Shown piece by piece: positions 12,860 through 25,421 of a stretch of 64,000 nucleotides of DNA (its first letter is position 1; each line of letters opens with the position of its first letter). The stretch comes from Impatiens glandulifera. Its lineage: Eukaryota > Streptophyta > Magnoliopsida > Ericales > Balsaminaceae. The notes under the pieces were generated by a model. It was not told the origin of the DNA. It worked only from the letters and a program-made list of their open reading frames with translations, and did not search any database. The position numbers were made by a program, and so were the translations under genes. The stretch covers positions 52,883,113 to 52,947,112 of the forward strand of contig NC_061866.1 in NCBI RefSeq assembly GCF_907164915.1, given 5' to 3'.

Positions 12860-14234
12860 ATGAACATTTCTTCTTTGTTTCTTCTGCTGATTCTACTATG
12901 TCTAGCAGCAGAAACAATAGAATGTATGGAGGAGGAGAATGCGTGTAACATTTATCAGGGAAGTTGGGTGAAAGACGCTTCCTACCCTCTTTACAAAACT
13001 TGCCCTTTTGTAGAGACGGCATTCGATTGTCAGAGGAATGGCCGCCCTGACACAGGCTATCTCAGCTACAGGTGGCAGCCCACCGCCTGCCAACTTCCGA
13101 GGTGAGGACATTGTCTAGATTTGATGAAGTTGTTTTGATCAGGCAATGAATAACTGAATTGGTGGTGCAGGTTTGATGGGTTGGGTTTTTTGAAGAGATA
13201 TAAAGGGAAGAAGATAATGTTTGTAGGGGATTCATTAGTTAGGGACCAATGGCAGTCTTTGGCATGCTTACTCTACAATGCTCAGAAAGGCTTAACCTAT
13301 TCCCTTACTAGAGTGGGCTTTGTCTCTACTCTTACCATTCCAGTTAGTACAACACTTAAATCTCCATTCCATTTGATTCAGTCTCCTTTTTCTAACTATG
13401 TTTCTCAATGCAGGAGTACAACATTTCTTTGTCGCTGGACAGGAACCCGTTCTTGGTGGAATTGGTGACGGAGAAGATGGGAAGAATATTGAAACTGGAT
13501 TCAATCAACGGGAGCGGATGGAAGGGGATGGACTTGCTAGTTTTCGACACTTGGCATTGGTGGAGTTATAGACACGCCGAACAAGTGTAATATTATTATT
13601 AGTCCATGATCATCATCAATCATCATTGATAACTAATTGGGTACTAAGAGTTTAATAAATTTAATTGCAAACAGATGGGACTATATACAAATAGGCAATA
13701 GATATCTCAAGGACATGGACAGAACTGAAGCCTTCGCACATGCGGTTGGCACGTGGGGAGCTTGGGTGGATGCTAATATTGATCCAACTAAGACCCGTGT
13801 ATTCTTTCAAGGAATCTCTCCCAATCATTACAAGTAATTATCACACCATTAAATACTAATTGAATTTCTTGATTGTTTTGATTACTAATTATTATTTTTT
13901 TGTAATTTAAAGTGGGTCAGAATGGAACGAGCCTAAAGCAAACATGTGTGTGGGTCAGACAACACCTGTAAGTGGCTCGAAATATCCTGGCACATACCCA
14001 ACGGGAATGGCTGTACTTAGAAGGGAGCTAGGTCATGTGACGAAAGTTCCGGTTACTTTGCTAGACTTAACTGGCCTTTCACTGTTTAGGAAAGACGGAC
14101 ACCCTTCCATATATGGAAACGCCAATGTAAACGGCGGTTCACCAAGATTCCCCGACTGCACACATTGGTGCATTGCCGGAGTTCCTGATACTTGGAACCA
14201 GATTCTTTCCTACCTTATCCTCTCCAAACAATGA
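12860..14234 (+). CDS. TBL O-acetyltransferase, tandem copy 3
   Basis: Third member of the array. Exons are 12860-13101, 13171-13342, 13414-13586, 13675-13833 and 13913-14234 (1068 nt, 355 aa). It has a signal or anchor segment at residues 1-21, a PMR5N domain with GSWVKDASYPLY, GDS at 100-102, and DxxH at D330 and H333. It is the most diverged copy. The last exon carries a few extra residues just before the catalytic DxxH (NANVNGGSPRFP), which the other two lack. Introns are compact (69-88 bp). The frame is intact and all key motifs are present, so it is probably functional. The role is inferred from the family; substrate and acetyl donor are not visible here. Confidence 0.92.
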
Positions 14235-14775
14235 CTATCTCTTATCTTATGATTTTGCTTCACAAAATGTTTTGTCATTTTAGAGACCATTACATACAAG
14301 TCTTAAGTTGTTTCTCAGTTAGTACAAGTCAGATTAGGAGACTATAAATGGAAGGAATCCTTTGAGCACAATGATATGAAGACATTTTTCAATCAAATCC
14401 TTTAGTAACAAATTGCTTGAAAATTACAAAGCTAATACTTATCTCTTTTACAGGTAAGGATAAAATTCAGTGGGTTATTTTCATGGTTGTATTTACAAGA
14501 AATTACTGCCTGCAGCAGAACCCCCACTTACAAACATTTTTTTACCACAAAATAACAAATATACTGAACAATTGCATCAGATGCCAAGCAACAGATATAC
14601 CAATCAATAAAAAAAAAAATATCATCTTCACTCCGAAAACTATTGATACAATTTAAACAAACAAACAAACTGTAGTGGTGCATCAAACCTAAATATCTAA
14701 ACCATTTCACTTTCTAAAGCACTCCAAATGTAAATGGAAGTGGGGGAGGGAGCATTGGAAGATAAGAGTTACTTA
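14235..14775. other. Convergent 3' flanks of TBL copy 3 and the B-box gene
   Basis: The two genes converge, with about 540 bp between their stop codons. The region should hold both 3' UTRs and polyadenylation signals. No separate gene was seen. Confidence 0.5.
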
Positions 14776-17522
14776 CTAGAACTGTCTTCTCCGTTTTGGG
14801 CCACCTTTAGAATTATGACTTGTCTTGCGAAGGGGCATGAAGCCTACATCAGGGACAAAAGCGGCTGCAGCATCCATGGTCAGCTGATTGTGATTGTGAT
14901 ACATCTTTGGCCAGTTGAGGCCAGATGCTGTAGGTGGAGAAGGCATCTCAGGCACCATCCATGAAGAATCAGGAACCTGACCAATGCACTCATCTCCATC
15001 TATTCCCTCCTCTGAAGATCTCAACATTGAGGAGCAATCAGAGTCGCTCAATTTACCACTGTCAGCCTGCAAATATAAATAAAAAAACATCCCCTAATAA
15101 GTATATAGACATGTATAACAATCTAAGTAATCTATTTTCGCAACAAACATCTTAGCCCAGAGGAAAAGTTGATGTAAGACAACTAGCATGAGCTTATATG
15201 AAAACACTGTTGTGTCTGAATCTGAAAATAGAATGAATTTTCGGATATGTATATCCAAATTCAATTGGTAAAAGAGGTATGGCTAGCTGCGATATGGAAA
15301 ATCGCTCTACTTTGTATGCCTCCCGCCAAAGATCCAACCATCTGATTACCATGAAATTTGGAGTACATGGGGTTTGCATCATACATCAAGTGCAAAAGAC
15401 TTAAATACCCCTATTCCCATCCCACTAAATACATAAACTCTAAATATCATCTGTAAAATAATAAAATACCCCTACCCCATCCCACTAAAATCATAAACTC
15501 TAAATGCCATGTGTATACGAACCATACCCAATAGCGCTAAGATATGATCCTCATGAACAACCCCCTCAGGGTATTGTTCTATTACTATAACATTGTCAAT
15601 TCATGGGCTCTGTCTAACATCCAAAATGTTTAAGCATATATGTTAATGAAAATAATCTATCTACCATGATGAATTCATAAGCTTGAGCTTCTTATTCCAT
15701 CATTTGAGACTACAAACCAACAAACAAGGACAAGAATTTGTTACCCTTTCAAATATGTTGAATAACAACTTCAATTTCCAGATAAAATTAAATAAGGAAT
15801 AATTGGTAATTTTGTCCCTAGACTTTGCTTCAATTCTCATATTGCTACTTAAATATCTATTGTCTGATTTCGATTCATGTATTAACAAAGAAAAAGACTG
15901 AATACATCAATTCACTAATTTTAAAATTTAATCAATTAAATGTCAAGTAAACGCTGATGTGGTTTATTTTTATTTATTTAATTATCCATGTCATTTTAGA
16001 AAAACCATATCACCGTCTACATGACATTTAATAGATTTTGTTAAATTATAGTTAGCAAGGGATGTATTTCAGTTTTTCAAGGTACTTTAAGGAGCAATCT
16101 GCCAATTATCCCATTAAATAAGTTAATAACATTGTTCTCCTAACTAAGATGCAAATGTCTGTAAATGTTGGCGACAGTAAATAATTTTTCTTGATTAAAA
16201 ACACACATCATTCACATAAATGAAGGGAACAAAAAATTCATATATTAAAAAAATACCAACCATACAGGGGAATCAGGATTATACCTTGGATGTGCCATTA
16301 TAATCCATAAATCCGTAATTTTGATTGAATCCAGTAAGTCCAAGATATTCATCATCCATTTGCCACTGAGGAGAACCAGCTGCACATCCTCCACCCGAGG
16401 GAAATATATTTAGTGTAGAACAGTCACCAGTATCAACTTGACAAGAGGAAGCCCTGTTGGATTGAGCATTTAAGGAGGTTTGTTTGATTTCTTTAGAAAC
16501 TAGATGAGATCTTGTTTCCAAAAGGTTTTCATTGGCGGGTGATCTCCCTGTAGAGGTAGAAGCACCAACTTCATCAAGGCCTACTTTCACTCCTGTCAGC
16601 AGAAACCTCTGATGAGATGACACATAGTTATTTACAGTGTGTATTGCGACATCACATTTTCTGCAGAGTAATGCTCGATCCTCAAGACAAAAGAAATATC
16701 CTATAGTATCCTGTATGTCACAAGTCACAACAAAGCTTTATTAGCACCTATCAAAAACACATAAGCTAGTATACTCCCTGTAACACTTAAGAAAACAATG
16801 CAACGACAAATAACTACAAACTTGGATACTATTAGATGAGAAAATGTTGACAAGGTTAGAAGAAAGGCCAAGTCTTATTATGAGAAAACAGATTCATATC
16901 ATTTCATTCATAACAAACTGCCATATTACACCACTCCGCTATCTATATCTAACTTCATACCATAAACCCTAGCACATAACAAACAATTGTGCAACAATAT
17001 CCAAGTATTTGATTAAAAAACGTCAGGAATTAGCAGGACTTACATTCTTTTCTCACTTACTATCTTGAAAATCCATGCTCGGAAGTCTCAACTTTCTAGA
17101 TTAATCATGAAATTGTTTGTACAGGCTAAAGACTACTACTGCTTCTCTGGTCAAAGGTAGGCTATATATTAAGAGTAAGTCACAGAATACAGTTTCAATA
17201 GCATAACTGCTCGTACCTATGGATGCTCATATTCTCGCAAAATACACAAAGACTACTGAAAATTAAGCATGAATAAATGAAGAGAATGAAAAGGTCCGAG
17301 GTCAATCGAATATAGATGAATAGAGAATGAAATAAGAACCTGACAGATGTCGCATTTGGGCATAGGTGAAGAAGAATCGGAGAGAGGTACTCTCTGATGC
17401 TTACTGGCGAGCTTATTAGCGGCGTGAACTTTGACGTCGCAGGACCAGCAGAGCGCGGCCTCGTCCGCACAGCAAAGGACGTTGGCTTCAGCTACCTCGC
17501 ATACGTTGCACTGAATTTTCAT
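14776..17522 (-). CDS. BBX22: Double B-box zinc-finger protein, BBX22-like
   Basis: Plant B-box transcriptional regulator of the BBX20-25 subgroup. By known family biology these act with HY5 and COP1 in light signalling and photomorphogenesis in the nucleus. Exons on the minus strand are 17522-17340, 16710-16285 and 15066-14776 (900 nt, 299 aa). B-box 1 spans about residues 1-47 (MKIQCNVCE, then CCADEAALC). B-box 2 spans about 56-99 (KCDICQ, then [15 protein letters not shown]) and is split by intron 1. No CCT domain is present. The C-terminus has a VP-type motif ([10 protein letters not shown]241-P242) of the kind that binds COP1, followed by ASGLNWPK and a basic end, KRRRQF. The C-terminal pattern fits BBX22 (LZF1/STH3) better than BBX24/25. 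Intron 2 is about 1.2 kb. Confidence 0.88.
15402..15522. repeat. Tandem duplication inside B-box gene intron 2
   Basis: A unit of about 60 bp (AAATACCCCTA, then CCCATCCCACTAAA, then CATAAACTCTAAAT) occurs twice in a row with a few differences, entirely within the second intron. Confidence 0.6.
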
Positions 17523-18564
17523 GGCTGATTGGGAGAAAGTAGGTTTTGGAGATGTAATTAAATAATAAGGCGTTGATGATCGATGATGGATCGATGATCG
17601 GAAACGGATTCATTCATTACACATAGATAGACAGACTGTTGCATCCTCCGATATTTTGTTTTGGTGTCCCGTATGGAAAACTACACGTATCGGTCTTTGA
17701 GCAGTAGTACTAAGCTTTTCGGCGTGGAAGGTTCATAGCCATCAAACTATATTTAATTAATCCCACCCCCACTTGGACTAGACTAAACCGTCAACTACCA
17801 CCGCCAACCAAATATACACATTTTCATTATTTTATTTATTCTAAGGATTCAAATAATTTAAGTCAAATAAGAAGGTATTTTATTTATTCTAAGGATTCAA
17901 ATAGTTTAAGTCAAATAAGAAAGAAGGAAAAATATGTTTATCTTCGCTTAAAACGCTCTAAATTGAAATAAAAACTCGTTAATCTATTAAGATAGTTTAT
18001 GAGTAATTTTTTATAGATTAAGTGTCACTAAATTTAACTAATTCTCTTACAATGCACACGAATAAAATATAAATAAAATAAATTTAATAAAAAATAATAA
18101 TAATATGTATTTAATGTTTAAATTTTTTAATAAATCATAAATAATATATTAAAATAAAAAATAAAACGTTATCGTCACATATTTTATTATTTTGGTAAAA
18201 CGTAACTTATCTTTTTACATATTTTTTTCGAATGAACCTCTCATCTCGTGACCTTACATTTTTACTTTGGTCAATCAAATATTTGATTCATATTTTTTTA
18301 ACCACTTTCAATTGATACATGTCTATTATCTCTCGACAAATCATATCCCAATTACAATTGGTTAAAGAGTTCTAATTGTTTTGTTATGGTGTAAGTTCGA
18401 AAGATACATATAACATTTTTTATTTTATTTTTAATCGTTTTAAGTTTATGGGCGGGTCAACCTACGGTCCGACTCAATTGTCCATTTACTTTTACATATA
18501 TATATCCAAATTAATCACACATCTCAACTCGACAATTCGAACACTTTAAAAATTAAGTATCATA

Positions 18565-18600
<36 letters not shown>

Positions 18601-20631
18601 AAAAAAAATTAAATTGAAAATTCTTATTATAAATTTTTATATTTTAATTGAATTATAAATTATATGGTTTAATATATATGATTTTTATTTAATTAAATAA
18701 ATATAATTTACAATCTTTATTATAAATAATTTTTATATTTTAAAAAAAATACATTAGTTATTAAATATAATATTAAATAATAATAGTAAAATAATTTGAA
18801 ATTATATTTTCGTTCTCATACTCTATAACAAATTTTTTATTTTTCTAAATTATAAATCATATATAACTTATACAATTTTTTATAATTTCAACCAAATTAT
18901 AATAATATATCCATTTATATTATCCTATTCTACAATTTATAACTTATATTAATGGGTATAATTTATATATATATATATTCAAGAAGATAATTAAAAAAAG
19001 AAAAGAAATTGAAGATAAAGAAAGGAAGCAGTGCATACCTGGAATTGCAGATATTTGTTTGGAGTCTGGAATGAGAAAATAATGTCGTCACTTAGTCATC
19101 ATTATCCAATTCCACAAAAGAAATATTCAAACGCACCGGCGACCGGGAGAAGAACCGGTCAGGTCAGGACTAAAATTAAAGAATATGTTCTCGCCGCCAC
19201 CCACCCAACCATTCTGCAGGCACCTAGCTAGCAGGTCCCCCACCGATTGCTCTGTTCCTTGTACTGTTTTTCTTGTTAATTTGCATAAAAAACTTAATTT
19301 GTCTTTACAAAACCATGAATCTTAATTCAAGCTTTAATTAATTTGGAAACCAAAAACTACCCAATTATCTAAAACTCGAAATCATCGTGAACTTAAAAGA
19401 AGATGAATTTCTGCACTAATTTTTTGAAATTAAAGAAGAGGGGACCATGATCTATCCACCACCGGTCTGTTTTTGGGTCCCCTAGTTTTACACTTTCTAT
19501 TGCAAGTTGTTGTAGTTGTAGTTGTAGTTGTAGTAGTACGTGGTAGTTGTTGTTGTGCAACTTGTGCTATCTTTCTTTGGAGTATCCGTACAAGCTTGTT
19601 GAAGATAAATGATGATTGATGAGAAGTAATTTTCAAAAAAAAAAGTCCCCACAAAATACAACACTCAGGAGAATCATTTCATACACTCAAGAATTAGAAG
19701 ACTACACCCCCATAATCTTAATTATAAAAAAATTCAAATATCATCAATCAATCACTTTTATTTAATAATTCAAACTTTTTTTTAGTTGCATCATCTAGAA
19801 GAGTTTACATTATTTTAATTTTCTAATAATTATAAATAGTTCATCATATCTTCAATGAAACAAACAAAATTATAATAGAGACAAAATGAGTAAGAAGTCT
19901 CGCAGTTAGTTGACTTCATCTCTTCTTTTCCTTATTATATGTCAAAATCCCACCATAGATGGCGCACTGATAAAAAAATAAATAAATTTGTAACGAATAT
20001 TTGGGGATTACTTTAGAATAGTTTGAGTTATATGCCTCCAACTAAACACGCCCTTCCTTTCGGGAAGGGAGGATTCCTATTGATTGCAGCTTTCTCCAGA
20101 CCTCCGGGAAAAGCATGAAAAAAAACCGGCTTGAATGTTACGATCCCTCCGTCACCCCAGAAGGCTTAGATTATTAGATATCGAGGGGTTAGTTATGCCA
20201 CTCTAAAACGATGCAATTCCAAATAGCCCATATGATGCGCATAATGTAAAGACATGGATCAACCAAAAAATGATACATTAGATGGTAATTATGTCAAATT
20301 GGTCCAATTAAAGGAAACAATCATCCACCTTGTGCATTGTCCCCTGATAAGTTTCCCTGCAACTTGAGACATTGATGGCGTCTTCAAATCCTGCTTAATA
20401 AAACATCAACCATGGTTGTGTTGTTTATTACCCGAATAGAAGATACGATATATAGTTTCTGAAGATTGAAGTTGTTGAAGTTCATAAAGGAACTTAGCTT
20501 AGTGAAATTGCCTTCAATCCAACTATGAGTCCAAAAATGGGTTTTTTCCACATTTCCAATTTTGATTTCCCAAGACTGGGAATGGTGCAATTTTGCAGCT
20601 AATGTGTTATATTTTTTAGATAGATGGTTAG
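17523..20631. other. Upstream flank of the B-box gene and spacer
   Basis: The first few hundred bases are the presumed promoter and 5' UTR of the B-box gene. A 47-bp unit (TATTTTATTTATTCTAAGG...) is tandemly duplicated at about 17829-17925. A diverged inverted relative of the Helitron at 10.8 kb occupies about 18355-18570 and abuts a (TA)n tract at about 18556-18598. GTT/GTA-type microsatellite sequence lies at 19505-19557. The segment 19980-20630 is less AT-rich and contains a perfect 7-bp-stem hairpin (CCCTTCC/GGAAGGG, 20051-20069). It may be decayed transposon or gene sequence but was not identified. Confidence 0.45.
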
Positions 20632-20636
20632 ACATC

Positions 20637-21058
20637 TGTCGAGAAATACTCTCCAAGATCAACACAATATTTCAATGAAAACCAGAAATTCAAAAACAGA
20701 AATCAGAGGAATAAGAAGAAGACACAAATTTGATATCGGAGTTCAGCCCAAATCGGACCTACGTCTCCGTCAAGCTCAGCTTGGAGCTTGATTCCACTAT
20801 AAAGAAAAAGTATCAGATTACAATCGCTCACACTATCTATCCTTTTCTTACACACCTTTCTTTGCAAGAATTCTTCACCAAAATCTCTCAAGAAAAAAGT
20901 AAACTCACTCAAGAAAAGGAAAAAACAGAATACTCTAAAAACTTAACCACCTATCTTCTTATATCAACATAAAATGAATGACCCGGTTTTTACAATTAAT
21001 TAAACCGGACCCAAAAACAGCTAACAAAAACAAAAACCGGTTCAACCCAAAATCAACA
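20637..21058 (-). repeat. 3' LTR of the copia element
   Basis: 422 bp; in element orientation it starts TGTTGATTTTGGG and ends CTCGACA. It is preceded by the polypurine tract. It matches the 5' LTR apart from three substitutions near 20690-20705 and a 2-bp difference in an A-run near 20893. Confidence 0.95.
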
Positions 21059-21146
21059 ATCTCCACCTTGGGTTGTTTGATCATTCTTCAACTTCTAGTG
21101 GAATCAAAAACTCATATTTGCATCATTGCTTGAAGCCACCCACAGT

Positions 21147-24100
21147 TCAAGTTACTTCAACTCTAAGCAGTTTTAAACAATGTTTAAACTTGCTTAAAGT
21201 TAACACTTTTGTTCCAACATCAGCAGGATTATCTTCTGTTCCAATTTTACCAATTGAAACTACACCTTGTGCTATCTTTTCCCGAATGAAATGATATTTT
21301 ATGTCCACATGTTTTGTTCTATCATGAAACACAGGGTTCTTGCACAAATGAAGAGCACTTTGGCTATCAGTGTAGATAGTAGCAGACCTCTTAAACAGTT
21401 TGAGTTCTTGAAGTAGACCTTGAATCCACATGGCCTCTTTTACAGCCTCTGTTGCTGCTATGTACTCAGCTTCAGTGGTTGATAATGCTACCACTGATTG
21501 TAGTTGGCTTTTCCAGCTGATGCAATTTCCATTTATCAGAAAATAGAAAGCAGTAGTAGATCTTCTAGTGTATTTGTCACCTGCAAAGTCTGAATCCACA
21601 TACCCGATGACTGTTACTTCAGGTGTATTCTTTTTCTTGTAGCATATACCTGTATCGGTTGTAGAGGCAATATATCTTAATAGCCATTTCATAGCCAACC
21701 AATGATCCCTACCTGGATTTGCCATAAACCTGCTTAAGGTGCTGATCCCATAAGCTAAATCTGGTCTGGTGCAAACCATGGAGTACATGATTGATCCAAC
21801 AGCACTAGAATAAGGAACTTTTTCCATATATGCTTGATCTGAACTGGTTTTCGAAGAACTTGCAGCTGTCAAAGGAAACTGATTTGTAATAGGCATTTTA
21901 GCTGGTTTGGCTCCTCTGATCCCAAACTTGTCTATTACCTTTTCAAGATAACCCTTCTGACTGAGAGTCATTAAACCTTTCATTCTGTCTCTTACTAACC
22001 TTATGCCCAGAATTTTGCCAGCACTGCCCAAGTCCTTCATATCAAATTCTGAATTAAGGACTGCCTTCAAATTCTTTATTCTTGAGAATTCTTTGCTAAT
22101 CAGTAGCATATCATCTACATAGAGTAGAAGATAGTCAGCATCTTGGATTTTCGATCCTCTGAAATACAGGCATGTATCGTAGCAGCTTCGGATAAACCCT
22201 TGCTGAGAAATGAAGGCATCGAATCTCAAGTACCACTGTCTTGGAGATTGCTTGAGGCCATACAATGATTTTTGTAGCAGACATACCATATCTTTACCTT
22301 TCTGTAATTCGAAACCCTCTGGCTGCTCCATGAAGATGGTTTCCTCCAGATTTCCATGGAGGAATGTTGTTTTGACGTCCATCTGCTCCAGTTCTAAATT
22401 AAAATGTGTTACTAGTGATAGCATAATCCGAATAGTCTTGTACTTGATAACAGGTGAGAAAATCTCATTATAATCAATCCCTTCTTTCTGAGAGAAACCC
22501 TTGGCCGCCAACCTAGCTTTGTACTTGACCCCTTCTTTTATAGTATTTCCTTCCTTGATCTTATAGATCCATTTGGATTTAATCACTGACTGTTTTGACG
22601 GTCTTGGAACAAGTATCCATGTCTGGTTAATATGTAGTGAATTCATCTCTTCTTGCATAGCATCAATCCACTTCAGCTTATCCTTTGAGTTTAGTGCTTG
22701 TTTATAGTCTTCTGGCTCCACCTTACCTATTTCAACTGCAGAAACAAACGCATAAGCTAATAAATCAGTATAAGCAGAAATATCATACCTTTGTGTGGGC
22801 TTAATTTGTCTCCTTTCCCGATCCCTTGTGAGTTGATAGTCGGTATCAGGTTGCCTTGCTTCATCACTTTGTTCATCTGTTAACTGTGTTTCAGTGGTAG
22901 CTGTTGTTGAATCATTAACTAAGACTGGTAACTCCACCTGATCCATGTTGCCATAATTCTTCTCCACCGAATCAGTAACTACCCGTTGTTGAGCCATCAT
23001 AGGAACATAGTCAACACTTGTTCCTTGCTTGTTTGTATTTGAACCCCCTTGGGTGGTGTTAGATGTTTCTTGAGTAAGGCACACAAATTCTTCCTCATTG
23101 AAGATTACATCTTGGCTTATTATAGTTTTGAAACCACCTGACTGTTTTAACCAAATTCTGTAACCTTTCACCCCTTGAGGATAACCAAGAAACACACCCT
23201 TTAGACTTCTAGGCTCTAGTTTTCCTTCCTTTTGATGTGCATATGCAGTACATCCAAAAGGTCTGAGATGGGATAAGTCTGGTGGATTTCTAGACCACAT
23301 TTCTTCAGGAGTTTTAAAGTCAATTGCTGTAGAGGGACACCTATTCACCAGATAGGCTACTGTCATTACAGCTTCTCCCCAGAATGTCTTAGGCAATCCT
23401 GCCCCAAACAACATTGAACGTGACTTGTCCATCAAGGTTCGATTCATGCGCTCGGCAACACCATTCTGCTGGGGTGTGTGTCGAACTGTCCGATGTCTCT
23501 GAATTCCTTGCTCACGATAGTAGCTATCAAATACTTCATTGCAAAATTCTAACCCGTTGTCAGTTCTCAATGTCTTCACCTTTTTATCTGTAAGATTTTC
23601 AACTAGAGTCTGCCAAACTTTGAATTTCTCAAATGCATCACTTTTATGTTTTAAAAGATATACCCAAACCTTGCGAGAATAATCATCCACAATTGAAAGG
23701 AAATATGAGTTACCTCCTTGGGTGGGTGTTCTCTCAGGCCCCCATAAATCTGAATGAACATATTCCAACACTCCCTTGGATTTGTGAATTCCAGTCTTGA
23801 AAGATTGCCGATGTTGTTTTCCCAATACACAATGCTCGCAGAAATTCAACTTAGTCACCTTGTCTGAACCAAGCAGATTGCTTTGACTGAGTATATGTAA
23901 TCCTTTTTCACTAATATGTCCAAGCCTACGATGCCACTTTGTTGTAGTCTTGTCTTCATTTGTGATAACAAATGCAGATTGTTTTGACACTGTCTCACCA
24001 ATCAAATGATATAAGCCCCCTTTCTTGATGCCCTGTATCACAACCTTGTTCTCTTTCATAATTCTCATCTTCCCTGAACCAGTTTGATAATTGTATCCCA

Positions 24101-25217
24101 AATCATCAAGCACCCTAAGAGAAATCAGATTCTGTGTAAGTTGAGGCACAAACCTTACATGTCTCAATGTCCTCACAACACCATCAAACATTTTGATGCT
24201 GATATCTCCAATGCCCTCTATTCGACATGTATTACTATTTCCCATCAGAACCTTGCCCCCATTTGTATCCTGAAAGTTTGATATCCAATCCTTGTTGTGA
24301 GTCATGTGGAAGGTGCATCCAGAATCAAGAATCCATTCGCAATTTGCAGATTCCAATGAGGCCATTAGAACCTCTCCATCATCATATCCATCACCATAGT
24401 TCGCTGATTCTTTAACATGTCCTGGTATTGAATTATCCCCTTGTTTCTTCTTTGATTCCCTTTGCCACAAATAACAATTGACCTTTAGATGACCTAATTT
24501 TCCACAATGAAAACATTTTCTGGATTCCATTGATTCAGATTGGAGTGTCCTGTTATTTGGCTCCTTTGAATTGTTGTGGCTAGGACGATGTTTAGACTTC
24601 TTGGAACTCTTCCCTTTAGCCATATAGTTTTCCCCGTTTGAGCTGATCTTCTTGTCAGTTTTCAACTCCAACTCTCTCGACTTTAGGGCAGATATTACCT
24701 CTTCAAGTGTAATACTAGTTCGACCATATTTGATTGCATTCTTGACCTCCTTATATGATTCTGGAAGAGAATTGAGAATGATTATGGCCTGATTCTCATT
24801 GCTCATTCCTTCATTTTCTCCAGAATTTGACAACTCAATATTGAGCTTCAAGAATTCATCAAGATTCTGTGTAAGAGTCTTATTCGGCATCATCTTATAG
24901 CTGAATAGTCTCTCCTTCAAGTAAATCTTGTTGGTCAGAGACTTGGATTGAAACAACTCATCCAGGCGTTTCCACATTGAAGCCGGATTCTTTTCATTAT
25001 CTATCATTCTAATAACAGAATCTGATAAATGAAAAATGATTGTACCTATTGCCGATTCGATCATTTCATCCTTTTGATCCTCACTGATCTCAGGTGGCCA
25101 GGCAATTGGTTCTTCTAGGGTACGCACAAGTCTCTGCTGTGCAAGAAGTGCCCTAATCTTCCGCTGCCAAATTCGAAAATCGCCATTTCCATCGAACTTG
25201 TCGATATCTATCTTCAT
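21147..25217 (-). CDS. Copia gag-pol polyprotein, intact
   Basis: A 1356-aa polyprotein with no stop or frameshift. Domains in order are: UBN2-type gag (from residue 1, MKIDIDKFDG); CCHC zinc knuckle (CFHCGKLGHLKVNC, about 235-248); aspartic protease (WILDSGCTFHM, about 295); GAG-pre-integrase (HRRLGHISEKGL); integrase core with D (HSDLWGP), D (RTDNGLEF) and E (NGVAERMNR); reverse transcriptase with YGLKQSPRQWY and the catalytic YVDD; and RNase H with DSDFAGD, STTEAEYIA and TDSQSA. Domain order INT-RT-RH is diagnostic of Ty1/copia, and the motifs are Tnt1-like. The product would form cytoplasmic virus-like particles and integrate cDNA in the nucleus. The start is the first in-frame ATG, about 200 bp after the PBS. 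Confidence 0.96.
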   Translation of the reverse strand: MKIDIDKFDGNGDFRIWQRKIRALLAQQRLVRTLEEPIAWPPEISEDQKDEMIESAIGTIIFHLSDSVIRMIDNEKNPASMWKRLDELFQSKSLTNKIYLKERLFSYKMMPNKTLTQNLDEFLKLNIELSNSGENEGMSNENQAIIILNSLPESYKEVKNAIKYGRTSITLEEVISALKSRELELKTDKKISSNGENYMAKGKSSKKSKHRPSHNNSKEPNNRTLQSESMESRKCFHCGKLGHLKVNCYLWQRESKKKQGDNSIPGHVKESANYGDGYDDGEVLMASLESANCEWILDSGCTFHMTHNKDWISNFQDTNGGKVLMGNSNTCRIEGIGDISIKMFDGVVRTLRHVRFVPQLTQNLISLRVLDDLGYNYQTGSGKMRIMKENKVVIQGIKKGGLYHLIGETVSKQSAFVITNEDKTTTKWHRRLGHISEKGLHILSQSNLLGSDKVTKLNFCEHCVLGKQHRQSFKTGIHKSKGVLEYVHSDLWGPERTPTQGGNSYFLSIVDDYSRKVWVYLLKHKSDAFEKFKVWQTLVENLTDKKVKTLRTDNGLEFCNEVFDSYYREQGIQRHRTVRHTPQQNGVAERMNRTLMDKSRSMLFGAGLPKTFWGEAVMTVAYLVNRCPSTAIDFKTPEEMWSRNPPDLSHLRPFGCTAYAHQKEGKLEPRSLKGVFLGYPQGVKGYRIWLKQSGGFKTIISQDVIFNEEEFVCLTQETSNTTQGGSNTNKQGTSVDYVPMMAQQRVVTDSVEKNYGNMDQVELPVLVNDSTTATTETQLTDEQSDEARQPDTDYQLTRDRERRQIKPTQRYDISAYTDLLAYAFVSAVEIGKVEPEDYKQALNSKDKLKWIDAMQEEMNSLHINQTWILVPRPSKQSVIKSKWIYKIKEGNTIKEGVKYKARLAAKGFSQKEGIDYNEIFSPVIKYKTIRIMLSLVTHFNLELEQMDVKTTFLHGNLEETIFMEQPEGFELQKGKDMVCLLQKSLYGLKQSPRQWYLRFDAFISQQGFIRSCYDTCLYFRGSKIQDADYLLLYVDDMLLISKEFSRIKNLKAVLNSEFDMKDLGSAGKILGIRLVRDRMKGLMTLSQKGYLEKVIDKFGIRGAKPAKMPITNQFPLTAASSSKTSSDQAYMEKVPYSSAVGSIMYSMVCTRPDLAYGISTLSRFMANPGRDHWLAMKWLLRYIASTTDTGICYKKKNTPEVTVIGYVDSDFAGDKYTRRSTTAFYFLINGNCISWKSQLQSVVALSTTEAEYIAATEAVKEAMWIQGLLQELKLFKRSATIYTDSQSALHLCKNPVFHDRTKHVDIKYHFIREKIAQGVVSIGKIGTEDNPADVGTKVLTLSKFKHCLKLLRVEVT

Positions 25218-25421
25218 CGTCGTAGTTGGTTGCCAAAGAAATACCTTGTTTGCGGAATCCTTCGTTGAGTTCTTACTTGACTCTTGTTGAACCCTGTCAA
25301 TACAATCTTCACTTTCGCTGGAGCTGGAATCACCCTGTTCCCAATCACTCGCCAGCGTTGAAGATCTTCACGAAATCCTCAATTGATCTGTTTCTTGCCC
25401 TAACTCAGGCTCTGATACCAC

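Noticed and set aside
20051..20069. Perfect 7-bp stem hairpin CCCTTCC/GGAAGGG as a structured RNA or terminator
   Set aside because: It is a single short hairpin in a eukaryotic spacer with no neighbouring gene end; chance is sufficient.
19980..20630. LINE or reverse-transcriptase remnant into which the copia element inserted
   Set aside because: Composition differs from the flanks, but all frames are broken and no catalytic motif was seen; it was left as unidentified spacer.
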